A stretch of DNA of 64,000 nt from Bernardetia sp. ABR2-2B (GCF_037126435.1 NZ_CP147020.1:4167001-4231000), one strand, 5' to 3'; positions 54,501 through 63,364 are shown, counted from the first letter of the stretch. Made by a program: numbers and translations. Notes: generated by a model from the sequence alone, not told the origin.

Positions 54501-56431
54501 CAGACATACAAATTACTTCTGATGGAAAAAAGATAATTGTTTCGACGATAGAAAGTGCTAATATTCTTGATACTAATTTAGAGATACAAGATTATTTCTT
54601 TTCAGATATGGAACATGTAGAAGCAATTGATATTTCTCCAAATGATAGCTTATTAGTAACAGGAAGTTGGGGAAAGAGAAGAATAATATTATGGAAATTA
54701 TCAAATACAAGTGAACCTATTTTTATAGCTCCTACTGATTATGTCAAGAGTATTAGCTTTTCCCCTGATGGAAATTATATTTTAGCTGGATTATTAAATG
54801 GAAATGTTCAAAAATGGAATCTAACAGGCAATCTAGTTCATACTTTTAAAGGACATCAAGACCGTGTGAGTGGAATTGGTTTCATAGATGATAAGATGGT
54901 TACTTCTTCTCACGATGCTACTGTCTTGGTATGGCAAAATGAAGGGAGTTTACTTCAAGAAAAGAAAATCCATGAAAAAATAATTACTGCTATTTCTCAA
55001 AATAAAATAAGTAATAATTTACTTACTTCCTCTTATGACAAATATTGGAAGCTGCACAATGAAAATGGAGAATTAATCAGAGAGAAACAGTACGATTCGG
55101 AAGTCATGTCATCAATATTTTCTAAAGATGGGACAAAAGCTGTTATAGGTTTATGGAAAAAGGAAGTAGAGCTTTGGAATGGAGATTTAACACAAAAAGA
55201 AGCAACTATAACTTTATCTCACTACGTGAAAAGAGTAGCCATTTCTGATGATAATAAATATATCGCTATTGGAATAAATAATGATAGAGGACGCTATAAA
55301 GGAGAGGTTTTGATTTATGATATAAGTGATATGGCTACACCTATTTTAAAAATAAGTACACCAGCAGAAGTATCTGCAATTACTTTCTATCCAGAGTTAT
55401 CAGATTATGTAGGGGTAGCAGATGAAAAAGGAACGTTACAAATATGGCAGTTATCAAATAAAAGCATGTATAGTAATTTTAGTTCTTTATATCCTCATCA
55501 TATATATCTTCTAAAGTTTTCGAAGGAGAATGAACGAATTCTTGTAGGAGGACGAAATGATAATGCTATTTTGAGTGATTGGAGTGGAAAAGTAAAAGCT
55601 AACTTACAAGGACACACTTCATTTGTATTAGGAGGAGGTTTTTCGACTAATCAAAATCAGATAATTACATCTAGTACCGATCGTTCTATCAAAATTTGGG
55701 ATTTGGAAGGTAATCTCATCAAAACTCTTACAGGACATCAAGATAACGTAAGAGGAGCTATATTTTCAAATGATAACAATAAAATATATTCTGTTGATGA
55801 AAGTGGAAATATGAAAATTTGGAATGCTGTAATTTCTCCTCTTGAGAACAATGATTTATACTCTCCCGATACACCTGATTTGCTCAGTGTTGGAGTAGAA
55901 CCAAGTAAAGAAGACTTAGAACAAGCAACTCTGAATGAAATATTAGGTTTAATAGACCAATACAATGAGAAGCTAGATGAAGCTGGGTATGAAGTAGAGA
56001 AATATCCAATTACGTTAAAAATAATTGAGTTATTTGAGGTCGCTGTTACTAAAAATGGCTTTTCTGAGGATGACCAATTTGACTACGAAGTAGCTTACTC
56101 AGAAGCAATCAACAATGGTTTGTATATAGATAAGAAAGGCGAAATACTACAGATTGCAAAAACAGGAATAGAAAAAGGATTTACAGAAGAGCTATTTACA
56201 CAAGGTGCTTTTGCTGCTTTCCTTGTCAATAATCAGTTTGAAGAAGCCGAAAAAATCTATCAAAAATACTACAAAACTTCAGATTGGTTAGATATGCTAG
56301 AAATGGATATAGGTATTCTTTCTATAAGTGAAGTAATAACCGAAGAGCAGGAAGCGTTTTTTGAGAAACTAATGAAGGAGAGTGGAAAGAAAGTAGAGAA
56401 GAAAAGAAAAAGTAGAAAGCCAAAGCAGTAA
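51563..56431 (+). CDS. Triple TIR domain, transmembrane and WD40 repeat protein
   Basis: 1622 residues. Three TIR domains at ~5-118 (VFISYGRAESKAFA; SVYCRKEIDLA), ~225-335 (CFISYSSQDKEERE; SEYCLFELEYA) and ~434-545 (IFVSYSRTDSDFAR; SPYCADEVEYA). Each keeps the Cys-xx-Glu position (E78, E296, E506) used as the catalytic Glu in TIR NADases. Each is followed by a related ~60-residue helical linker (ALxW...LLxG...A..WL; ~153-215, 365-427, 562-624), so a ~210-residue unit has been triplicated. Then one membrane helix (LLAVAVVALIAFLGISFYVY, ~645-664), a coiled coil (~675-770), a run of WD40 repeats (~825-1405) and a helical C-terminus ending KKRKSRKPKQ. Probably a sensor coupled to NAD+ cleavage; the trigger is unknown. 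Between a nucleotidyltransferase and a WYL regulator on the same strand. Confidence 0.9.
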   Translation: MSNFNNVFISYGRAESKAFATKLHDDLCERGYNVWFDQNDIPLGVDFQHQIDEGIEKADTFIFIIAPHAVKSVYCRKEIDLAVKRGKRIVPILQIEPTTKEVWDKLHPAIGKINWVYMRQEWQKDIPQENYKQLDDYEPAFEGLWSLLESHKEYVRTHTEILAKALNWESHNKDSHLLLVGKERQEAEKWLLKEFATEQSPCLPSDLHTDFLCESRKNAENLLTDCFISYSSQDKEEREAVRLALARHLITTWTHNRDIVKGEEFDKAIERGIEGADNFLFFITKDSIISEYCLFELEYAKKLNKRIIPLLIEEVSAKEFPTQIKNLQYINFTDNVITEVTSKNEKTDFEKDIDTLVEEINRNREHYKKHKVFLTNALKWERQNNNASVLLRGHKLDEAKVWLKRGQKLSKHQPLPLHENFILESEAKSGNLETEIFVSYSRTDSDFARKLNEELQFNGKTTWFDQESIASGADFQQEIYRGIEGATNFLFVISPDAIESPYCADEVEYAQKLGKRFITVLHRETDPSTLPPALASVQWIDFVGKDFNKQFGEVIRTLDTDREYVRMHNVWQKEALQWQQSNKNKDYLLRGSSFALANEWLESADKEKKQPQPTDLQREYLDESQAAIFALERKEKNTIKRLRGLLAVAVVALIAFLGISFYVYYLYNTSNRLRVYAEKLNDRANLNRIKAEEEAERAKEALKVADAAKQETSKALVQLQEKEKNLQKALSDAINSKKFAEAKRIEAKLAQNQAEQEKEKAVISQQLADTESKSNEKISTALQLTEKDPTYALFLAKEAYQENPKPITKDVVFSIHRNHSFYETKYKGHTASINEIAISPNGTILTGSSDRTAHLINSSGKRISIAGGADRVGSADSGFSSDGELTRSIAGHKGYIGTVAFSSDGELIALGGENKITVWTKEGEFVTTLQNDDETSMSKVVFMPDNKHLITGDYNSYIRKWNIETQEVVAENDLSEEEITDIQITSDGKKIIVSTIESANILDTNLEIQDYFFSDMEHVEAIDISPNDSLLVTGSWGKRRIILWKLSNTSEPIFIAPTDYVKSISFSPDGNYILAGLLNGNVQKWNLTGNLVHTFKGHQDRVSGIGFIDDKMVTSSHDATVLVWQNEGSLLQEKKIHEKIITAISQNKISNNLLTSSYDKYWKLHNENGELIREKQYDSEVMSSIFSKDGTKAVIGLWKKEVELWNGDLTQKEATITLSHYVKRVAISDDNKYIAIGINNDRGRYKGEVLIYDISDMATPILKISTPAEVSAITFYPELSDYVGVADEKGTLQIWQLSNKSMYSNFSSLYPHHIYLLKFSKENERILVGGRNDNAILSDWSGKVKANLQGHTSFVLGGGFSTNQNQIITSSTDRSIKIWDLEGNLIKTLTGHQDNVRGAIFSNDNNKIYSVDESGNMKIWNAVISPLENNDLYSPDTPDLLSVGVEPSKEDLEQATLNEILGLIDQYNEKLDEAGYEVEKYPITLKIIELFEVAVTKNGFSEDDQFDYEVAYSEAINNGLYIDKKGEILQIAKTGIEKGFTEELFTQGAFAAFLVNNQFEEAEKIYQKYYKTSDWLDMLEMDIGILSISEVITEEQEAFFEKLMKESGKKVEKKRKSRKPKQ

Positions 56432-56615
56432 CATACTTTAAAGTAAAAAGACGATATTTTTTTGGCAAAATCCATTTAAAATGCGTTTTTTGTTAGAATT
56501 ATGATTTAATACAAAAGTTACTTCATTTTTCATGAATCGTCAGATTAAAATTGTAATTAGCGACACTGATTATTTCATAATTCGTAATCCATAATGTTTA
56601 ATTCGTAATTGATAT

Positions 56616-57620
56616 ATGGCAGCTACCAAACTCGCTTTTTTTCGCTATTTGCTTATTGACCAAATGTTACGCAGCAAATTCAAACCTTTTCCTACCAAAG
56701 ATGAATTATTGGAAGCCTGTAGAGAGCGTTTTGGGGTTTCTTCGGCTTCAACTATCGAAAAAGATTTAGCTGCTATGCGTGATGAGTTTGATGCGCCAAT
56801 TCAGTACAGCAAAAAAATGAGAGGATATTCTTACTCTGATACAAAATACAAATTCCTTTCTGTTAATCTTTCTGATGATGAACAACTTGCAATGGCTTTT
56901 GTAGAGTCTCTTTTGGGAGAGTTTAGAGAGCTTCCTATTTTTAATGAGTTTTCAGGTGCAGTAGATAAAGTCTTGGACGGAATGGAAATTGCCAAAACTT
57001 CTGAAATCCAAAAAAATGTTCAGCGAATTATTCAAGTCGAACAATCGATTTATAAAGGAAAAGGAACACACCAACTCAAAGATTTAATCTATCATATTTC
57101 AGAACAAAATGTAATCAAAATATTCTATCAAAAACACAACGAGCTACACACGAAACCTTATAATATCCACCCTTATTTATTAAAAGAATACCGAAATATG
57201 TGGTATTTGATTGGTTGGGTAAGAAAATATAACGAAGTCAGAACCTTCGGACTAGATAGAATAATGGATATAGAACCTTCTGATGAGAGCCTTTTCATTA
57301 CTCCAGACCAAGCCAAATTTAATCCAGAAGAATTTTATCATTACTGCATTGGCGTTTCGGCATTAAATCAAAAGCCAGAAGATATAGTTTTGAGTTTTGA
57401 TCCCTTTCAAGGAAAATATATCAAATCACAACCCTTGCATCACACACAAGAAGTTTTGGTAGAAGATGATAATGAATACAGAATCCGTTTGCATTTGATT
57501 GTAAATTACGAACTCAAAATGTTGATTTTGGGTTATGGTTCGTCTGTTCGTGTGATTAGCCCTTCGCCTCTTGAAAAACAAATTCGTGCAGAGCTTCAAA
57601 ATACATTACAGCAGTATTGA
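56616..57620 (+). CDS. WYL-domain transcriptional regulator
   Basis: 334 residues. N-terminal winged HTH (~12-75: KDELLEACRERFGVSSASTI), a helical linker, then a WYL domain ~165-235 (IKIFYQKHNELHTKPYNIHP; MWYLIGWVRKYNEVRTFGLD) and a C-terminal cap. WYL regulators bind nucleic acids or nucleotides and often control defence genes. It lies 184 bp after the TIR-WD40 gene on the same strand; whether it regulates that gene is inference. Confidence 0.9.
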   Translation: MAATKLAFFRYLLIDQMLRSKFKPFPTKDELLEACRERFGVSSASTIEKDLAAMRDEFDAPIQYSKKMRGYSYSDTKYKFLSVNLSDDEQLAMAFVESLLGEFRELPIFNEFSGAVDKVLDGMEIAKTSEIQKNVQRIIQVEQSIYKGKGTHQLKDLIYHISEQNVIKIFYQKHNELHTKPYNIHPYLLKEYRNMWYLIGWVRKYNEVRTFGLDRIMDIEPSDESLFITPDQAKFNPEEFYHYCIGVSALNQKPEDIVLSFDPFQGKYIKSQPLHHTQEVLVEDDNEYRIRLHLIVNYELKMLILGYGSSVRVISPSPLEKQIRAELQNTLQQY

Positions 57621-57782
57621 TTTTTGTAAAACTTTGTCAGTAGTTTTTTAGTAATCCAAAACAACTCTGACAATAGTTATAATACAACTATTAAGAGATT
57701 TAGACTAAGCTTTTCTTTTAAAAAGCAATTTGCATTTATCTGTATTTTCAATCCTCTAAATCCTAAAAATCCTTTACCAATC

Positions 57783-58415
57783 CTACATCATATTCTCCTC
57801 AAACTCCTCAAAAATAATCCTTCCTTTTTCAGAAAGGTAAGGAAAAATCAAGCGATTGACATAATTTATATATTCATTTTTTAAGCTCAGTTTTTCAAAC
57901 TCTTCATTTCGTAATTGCATAAAAAAGAAAGTTCGCATTGCACCACTAAGTTCCATCAAATAAAATATATCCTTTTCTTCAAACTCATTCCGAAAAATAT
58001 CATTTTCTATAAGCTGCACAAAGATAGATTTCAAAATAGCTTTTCGCTGCTCATTTTCTTGATTGATTTTTTTAGCTAATTCTTCGTATTCCCTAATTAA
58101 AAAAACATAGTCTTTAAAGAAAAATAAATAGGAAAGTGAAATATCAAACGTATAAAAAGGAGCTTTCAAAATAGACAAAAATAGATTTTCTTCTCCAAAA
58201 AAAGCCTGTGAAACCTGCTGCATTTCAGTTTTATATTCTTGATATAATTCTTCAATCAGTTTTTCTTTTGTCGGAAAATGATAAGTAATATTTCCATAAC
58301 TCTTATTCATTTCTTTGGCTACTTCACGAAGCGTAACGGAAGGAATACCTTTTTGATTGAATAAATCTTTTGCAACTCTCTTAATTTCTTGGCTGGTATT
58401 GGGTTTGTTTTTCAT
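57783..58415 (-). CDS. TetR family transcriptional regulator
   Basis: 210 residues. HTH at ~8-55 (FNQKGIPSVTLREVAKEMN, SYGNITYHFPTKEKL), followed by a helical ligand domain with no recognised ligand. Divergent from an alpha/beta hydrolase, with a palindromic operator between them, so it probably represses itself and the hydrolase. A TACATTTG -7 box at 58420-58427 would start transcription about at the ATG, giving a leaderless or very short leader. Confidence 0.9.
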   Translation of the reverse strand: MKNKPNTSQEIKRVAKDLFNQKGIPSVTLREVAKEMNKSYGNITYHFPTKEKLIEELYQEYKTEMQQVSQAFFGEENLFLSILKAPFYTFDISLSYLFFFKDYVFLIREYEELAKKINQENEQRKAILKSIFVQLIENDIFRNEFEEKDIFYLMELSGAMRTFFFMQLRNEEFEKLSLKNEYINYVNRLIFPYLSEKGRIIFEEFEENMM

Positions 58416-58440
58416 AGAACAAATGTAGTGAAAAATATTT

Positions 58441-58458
58441 TTAGTCCAAATGGACTAA
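58441..58458. promoter_or_regulatory. TetR operator overlapping promoter
   Basis: Arms TTAGTCCA (58441-58448) and TGGACTAA (58451-58458) form an 8+8 palindrome with centre AA, between divergent tetR and hydrolase genes. On the minus strand TTTG (58447-58450) is 19 bases from the tetR -7 box (58420-58427), so the operator covers the tetR -33 element. On the plus strand, TATCTTTG (58475-58482) is a possible hydrolase -7 box. Confidence 0.7.
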
Positions 58459-58508
58459 TTTTAAAATTATTGATTATCTTTGTTTCAAATTATAGGTTAA
58501 TGAGGTAC

Positions 58509-58528
58509 TTCAGACTTCCTAGTCTGAA
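58509..58528. repeat. TTCAGACT hairpin in the hydrolase leader
   Basis: TTCAGACT (58509-58516) / AGTCTGAA (58521-58528), loop TCCT. Same form as common Bacteroidota intergenic hairpins; it lies within the hydrolase 5' leader. Confidence 0.45.
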
Positions 58529-58586
58529 TAAAAAACTCTAAATAAAACTTTTACACAGACAGAGAACACATTATAATCTAACTACA

Positions 58587-59507
58587 ATGAAAACAGGAAC
58601 AATCTATAAAAAGCCAACTTACAAACAGAATTTAATGCGTTTGTATGATGCTAAATTAAACTCTTTTGCAAAAGATAGTTATGAAGAATTGAATATCGAA
58701 ACCTTTGCAGGAAATACACACATTATTGTAAGAGGAGAAGAGAGTTTACCTCCTTTGGTTGTTTTTCATGGTATTCATGCAGGTGCGCCTGTGGCATTGG
58801 AAGCAATGAAAAATTTACACGAAAAATATCGTATTTATGCTATTGATACCATCGGACAAGCTACAAAAAGCGATGAAACAACACTTGATTTCAAAAATAA
58901 TGAATATGGAAAATGGGCTGCCGAAGTTTTAGAAAAACTGCATCTTCAAAATGTTCCTGTGATTGCTATTTCGTATGGAGCGTTTATTTTGAATGAACTT
59001 ATAAGAGTCAGTCCGAAAAGTATCAAAAAGGCAATTTATATTGTTCCTTCTGGCTTTGCAAATGGCGATTTTTTGCCTTCTTTTTCTCGTTTGAGTATTC
59101 CACTTTTTAAGTTTCATTTTACCAAAAAAGAAAAGGATTTAATAAAATTTATGGACGCATTTTTCACTACCAAAGACAAACATTGGATAGAACTTCAAAA
59201 AAATATTCTATTAGGTGTAAAAATGGATTATCGTCGTCCTCCTTTAATGACTGAAAAAGATACTCAAAATTTTGATGCGCCTGTTTTTGCTATAATTGCA
59301 GAAAATGATGTTTTTTTTCCAAAAGAAAAAGCAATTGTACGTATGAAAAAAGTCTTTGCTGATTTGAGAGAAATTTATATCTTGAAAGATGCCAAACATA
59401 TTCCTGATGAAAGTCGCTATGATGAAATCACAAATAAAATTGAAGAATGGTTATCTTTTTCTGATAAAAACAAAGAATCAAAAACAAGCATTGAAAGAGT
59501 TAGATAA
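58587..59507 (+). CDS. Alpha/beta hydrolase
   Basis: 306 residues. Alpha/beta-hydrolase fold: oxyanion region VVFHGIHAG (~58-66), nucleophile elbow AISYGA (~128-133, Ser in I-S-Y-G; the first Gly of GxSxG is Ala), acid IIAENDVFFP (~233-242) and catalytic His in DAKHIPDESR (~270). Substrate unknown. Controlled with the divergent tetR through the shared operator. C-terminal ~15 residues are polar. Confidence 0.86.
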   Translation: MKTGTIYKKPTYKQNLMRLYDAKLNSFAKDSYEELNIETFAGNTHIIVRGEESLPPLVVFHGIHAGAPVALEAMKNLHEKYRIYAIDTIGQATKSDETTLDFKNNEYGKWAAEVLEKLHLQNVPVIAISYGAFILNELIRVSPKSIKKAIYIVPSGFANGDFLPSFSRLSIPLFKFHFTKKEKDLIKFMDAFFTTKDKHWIELQKNILLGVKMDYRRPPLMTEKDTQNFDAPVFAIIAENDVFFPKEKAIVRMKKVFADLREIYILKDAKHIPDESRYDEITNKIEEWLSFSDKNKESKTSIERVR

Positions 59508-59547
59508 AAATACTATTTTTGTATAAAATTCAGATACTTCTCTCGCC

Positions 59548-59571
59548 GTTGTTGATGTTTCCACCAACAAC
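59548..59571. repeat. GTTGTTG palindromic repeat upstream of pyrF
   Basis: GTTGTTG (59548-59554) / CAACAAC (59565-59571), a short member of the family also at 47262 and 42665. Confidence 0.45.
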
Positions 59572-59586
59572 ACAATACGTATAAAA

Positions 59587-60402
59587 GTGAACCGTAAAGA
59601 ACTCGTAGCCCAAATAAAAGCCAAAAAATCTTATCTCTGTGTAGGTTTGGATAGTGATATTAAAAAAATTCCGTCTCATTTATTGAATGCAAAAGACCCT
59701 ATTTTTGAATTTAATAAAAGAATTATTGATGCGACAGAAAAGTATGCTGTTTCTTACAAAATCAATACTGCTTTTTATGAAGCTCTAGGAACAAAAGGCT
59801 GGGAAAGTCTGCAAAGAACGATTGAATATTTACCAAAAGATGTCTTTATTATCGCAGATGCCAAGCGTGGCGATATTGGAAATACATCTTCACAGTATGC
59901 GAAAGCATTTTTTGAAAATCTAAATTGTGATGCTGTTACGGTTGCGCCGTATATGGGAGAGGATTCGGTAAAGCCTTTTTTAGAAATAAAAGATAAATGG
60001 ACAATTTTGTTGGCTCTTACTTCCAATTCTGGAGCGCAAGATTTTGAAATGTTAGAACTCAAAAATGGTAAAAAGGTCTATGAAGAGGTGTTAGAAAAAA
60101 GCCAAAACTGGGGAACAGACGAAAATCTTATGTACGTAGTAGGCGCAACAAAGGCAGAATATATCGAAAACATTCGTAAAATTATCCCTAATCATTTTTT
60201 ATTAGTTCCGGGGGTGGGAGCGCAAGGAGGAAACTTGCAAGAAGTTTCGAAGGCAGGACTGACAAAAGACTGTGGACTTTTGATAAACTCTTCTCGTCAG
60301 ATTATTTATGCCAGTAAAGACCGAGATTTTGCAGAAATGGCAGGTAAAGCAGCACAGGAAATTCAACAAGAAATGGCTTTACAGTTATCAGTAACCAGTT
60401 AA
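59587..60402 (+). CDS. pyrF: Orotidine 5'-phosphate decarboxylase
   Basis: 271 residues with a GTG start (59587-59589). Last step of de novo UMP synthesis. The longer, type-2 OMP decarboxylase form: [10 protein letters not shown] near the N-terminus, catalytic [15 protein letters not shown] (~92-106, Asp-Lys-Asp), and phosphate-binding [10 protein letters not shown] (~210-219). The sequence is complete. Other pyr genes are not in the window. Confidence 0.95.
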   Translation: MNRKELVAQIKAKKSYLCVGLDSDIKKIPSHLLNAKDPIFEFNKRIIDATEKYAVSYKINTAFYEALGTKGWESLQRTIEYLPKDVFIIADAKRGDIGNTSSQYAKAFFENLNCDAVTVAPYMGEDSVKPFLEIKDKWTILLALTSNSGAQDFEMLELKNGKKVYEEVLEKSQNWGTDENLMYVVGATKAEYIENIRKIIPNHFLLVPGVGAQGGNLQEVSKAGLTKDCGLLINSSRQIIYASKDRDFAEMAGKAAQEIQQEMALQLSVTS

Positions 60403-60528
60403 TTTCATTGTATTTGAAAATGTATTTTTATTTACTCCGTATTTTCATTCTCTGTGTTCTTTGTAACTCTGTGTTAAAAAATGTATTTGCATTTCCCTAA
60501 TTCCTAATTTCCAATCCCCAATTCCTAT

Positions 60529-61602
60529 TTGAAATATTTCAAACATCATCAAATCAATAAAAAAAAATGGGATAAGTGTATTTCTTCATCAAAAGAAAAT
60601 ATTATTTATGTTTTTTCGTGGTATTTGGATATTGTTTCCCCTTCTTGGGAAGGATTTATTTTAGAAGATAATGAACAAAATTATTTGGCTGTCATGCCAC
60701 TTCCTGTTAAGAAAAAATATGGAATTTCATTTCTACAAGTTCCTCTATTTGCACAACAATTAGGTGTTTTTTCTACTCAACAATTATCTACTTTAGAATT
60801 TAAAGCCTTTTTGATTTTACTTCAAAAGCAGTTTAAATTGGTTTCAAATTATCCATTTAATACGACAAATTACGAAGACTTTAAAAGTGAGTTTGAAGAA
60901 GTGTTTAATAATCAAAATGATAATAAATTTGAAGAAAATTTAAAAAAATACAAAAATCATCATCTTTCTTTGCAGCACAATTACTCTAAGATTCGTCAGA
61001 GTTATAAGAGAGATACAAAATATAGAATTAATCAAGCTCAAAAACAGAATTTTGAAGCCATAAAAAAAATAGAAAATGATGATATAGATTTACTGTATGA
61101 TTTTTTTGAAGAAAGCGTTTTTTTAGAAAATGGAATTTCAAATCAAGCAAAAACAACATTAAAAAAAGTTTTCAAAATTCTGAAAGAAAAGACTTTGGCT
61201 GAATTATATTATATTCAAAATAATAAAAATGAAGTTTTGAGTGGAGTTTTACTCGCCAAGAGTGAATCATTTTACCAAAGTCATTTTACTACAAAATGGA
61301 TTTATTTATTCAACGCAGCCAATCCGAATAATAACAGAGACGAGAGTAGAAGATGGTTTTTAGATAAATTCATTCAAGAAAAAAGTAATAAAGTAAATTA
61401 TTTTGAAAGACAAAGTAAAGAACCAATTTATGAAACAATTTTAGATTTTGAATCAGCACAAGAAAAAGAAGTTGCTCGTTTTTATGCTAGTTTTGGCAGT
61501 AAAGAAATGCTATTTTTTGTACTAGATTATAATGAGTTGCCATTTTATATTCAATTTGCTCAAAAAACAATCCGTTTAATAAAACAATTTTTTCACAAAT
61601 AA
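60529..61602 (+). CDS. FemAB/GNAT-like acyltransferase-fold protein
   Basis: 357 residues, TTG start (60529-60531). Contains N-terminal KKWDKCISSS..., YVFSWYLDIVSPSWEGFI and MPLPVKKKYGISFLQVPLF, then SYKRDTKYRINQAQKQNF (~165-182), a pattern seen in Bacteroidota FemAB-like proteins with two GNAT-type halves. Function uncertain; possibly peptidoglycan or lipid modification. Ends in TIRLIKQFFHK. Confidence 0.65.
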   Translation: MKYFKHHQINKKKWDKCISSSKENIIYVFSWYLDIVSPSWEGFILEDNEQNYLAVMPLPVKKKYGISFLQVPLFAQQLGVFSTQQLSTLEFKAFLILLQKQFKLVSNYPFNTTNYEDFKSEFEEVFNNQNDNKFEENLKKYKNHHLSLQHNYSKIRQSYKRDTKYRINQAQKQNFEAIKKIENDDIDLLYDFFEESVFLENGISNQAKTTLKKVFKILKEKTLAELYYIQNNKNEVLSGVLLAKSESFYQSHFTTKWIYLFNAANPNNNRDESRRWFLDKFIQEKSNKVNYFERQSKEPIYETILDFESAQEKEVARFYASFGSKEMLFFVLDYNELPFYIQFAQKTIRLIKQFFHK

Positions 61603-61974
61603 ATACTATAATTGAATTTTTAAATAAAGTAATCTCAAATTTTATCTGAATCGTTTCAAAGTTTTTTATAGATTTGATTGTCTTTATTCTCATTTAAGTG
61701 TTTTTTTTTATATTTTTGTAAACGTTCGTTAAATATCCACTTTTGCCAAATCTTTTGGTATTTCCCTTAGTTTATGTGCTGATTAGCCTATGAATAAAAA
61801 TTTTACTTGTCTTTTATTTTGTCGCAACTAGTTTATTCAAAGAATACAGTTTTATCTAATTTTATTAGAATAGAAATAGTATTCTAACAAAAAAAAGATT
61901 TAATGAGGCTTAATCCCTTCAGCTTTTAACTAAATTATATTCGAAATTTTATCTTATAAAAATTAAATAATTGT

Positions 61975-63162
61975 ATGCAAATACGTAAAGTTCTTGCAGC
62001 CGTTTTGGGTTGCTTACTAGTGAGTTTTTCTTACTCAAATTTTAATACAGCTTCAGCTCAAATTGGTGTCGATTCTACTGGACGTAGAGTAATCACTACT
62101 GCTATTCCTATTTTGTTAGTAGGTCCTGATTCTCGTGCTGCTGGTATGGGAGATTTGGGCGCAGCTACTTCTCCTGATGCAAATTCAGTACATTGGAACC
62201 CTTCAAAATTAGCTTTTATCGAAAATGATTGGTCGTTTGGAGTATCTTATTCTCCTTGGTTACAAAGGTTAGTTAATGATATGTGGTTGGGTTATGTAAG
62301 TGGTTCGAAACGTATTTCTAAAACACAAACTGTAGGTGTTACTTTCCGTTATTTTGATATGGGAAGTCTTCAATTCACAGATGCTAGAGGCGAACCTCTA
62401 AGAGATTTTAATCCTCGTGAGGCTGCCATTGATGCAACGTTTGCCCAACAACTTTCCAAAAAGTTAAGTATTGCAGGTACATTTCGTTTTATTCATTCCA
62501 ATTTAGCAGGAAATGTAACTAATAACGGTCCTGTTGAGAATGTCAAACCAGCTAACACAGGTGCAGTAGATGTATCGATGTTTTATAAGAGCAAACTCAA
62601 TTTCAAAAGTTTTGAAGGAGATTGGGCATTGGGATTAAATATTTCAAATATTGGTGCGCCAGTAACTTATAATGATGCTGCACAACAAGATTATTTACCT
62701 GCTAATTTGCGTCTAGGAACAGCTTTCAATGCAGAATTTGATGAGTTTAATAAACTGACTCTTGCTTTTGATGTTAGTAAATTACTTGTTCCTACTCCTG
62801 AAAACACGGCTTCTAATGGTGCAAACGACCCAGTTTTGTCTTCTATCTTTAAGTCATTTGGAGATGCTCCTGATGGTTTTGGCGAAGAAATAAAAGAAAC
62901 AATTTTTGCCGTAGGTGCAGAATATTGGTATGCCGATTTGATTGCGCTTCGTGGGGGGTATTTTCACGAAAATCAAGAAAAAGGAAATCGTCGTTATTTT
63001 ACATTAGGTTTGGGTTTGCGTTATCAAGTTTTTGGTTTTGATTTCGCTTATCTTATTCCAAATCAACAACAACATCCACTTGCTGATACTATTCGTTTTT
63101 CTCTTTTATTTAATATCAATAAAGGTGAAAAAATAGATGAGCCAGAGGAAGGAAATAACTAA
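61975..63162 (+). CDS. porV: Type IX secretion outer-membrane protein PorV
   Basis: 395 residues. Signal peptide ~1-28 (VLAAVLGCLLVSFSYSN). A FadL-like beta-barrel with the PorV/PorQ hallmark DSRAAGMGDLGAATSPDANSVHWNPSKLA (residues ~53-81, shown in pieces: SRAAGMGDLGAATS). PorV escorts T9SS cargo from the translocon to the PorU-containing attachment complex. Usually porU is next to porV; here it is absent and a second PorV-like gene follows. The 61603-61974 gap upstream shows only AT-rich DNA. Confidence 0.9.
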   Translation: MQIRKVLAAVLGCLLVSFSYSNFNTASAQIGVDSTGRRVITTAIPILLVGPDSRAAGMGDLGAATSPDANSVHWNPSKLAFIENDWSFGVSYSPWLQRLVNDMWLGYVSGSKRISKTQTVGVTFRYFDMGSLQFTDARGEPLRDFNPREAAIDATFAQQLSKKLSIAGTFRFIHSNLAGNVTNNGPVENVKPANTGAVDVSMFYKSKLNFKSFEGDWALGLNISNIGAPVTYNDAAQQDYLPANLRLGTAFNAEFDEFNKLTLAFDVSKLLVPTPENTASNGANDPVLSSIFKSFGDAPDGFGEEIKETIFAVGAEYWYADLIALRGGYFHENQEKGNRRYFTLGLGLRYQVFGFDFAYLIPNQQQHPLADTIRFSLLFNINKGEKIDEPEEGNN

Positions 63163-63171
63163 TTGAGAGTA

Positions 63172-63206
63172 CAAACCTATAAGGTTTTTAAAACCTTATA
63201 GGTTTG
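63172..63206 (+). terminator. 35-bp palindrome after porV
   Basis: CAAACCTATAAGGTTTT (63172-63188) and AAAACCTTATAGGTTTG (63190-63206) are perfect inverted arms around a single T. It may terminate porV, although no T-run follows; it also looks like a dispersed repeat, since half of it (AAAACCTTATAG) recurs at 31330. Confidence 0.45.
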
Positions 63207-63364
63207 AAATGAAAATAAATAAGCTTTTATTTAAAAAAAAAGAGATTGAATGACTAAAAATTTACTTGCCTTTCGTTAGAACAAACTTCCGAAATCACTT
63301 TGAATATTCTAAGTAAATCCCTTTCGTCTAATTATTTATATCTTTTATTTTTTTTTGAATAAAT

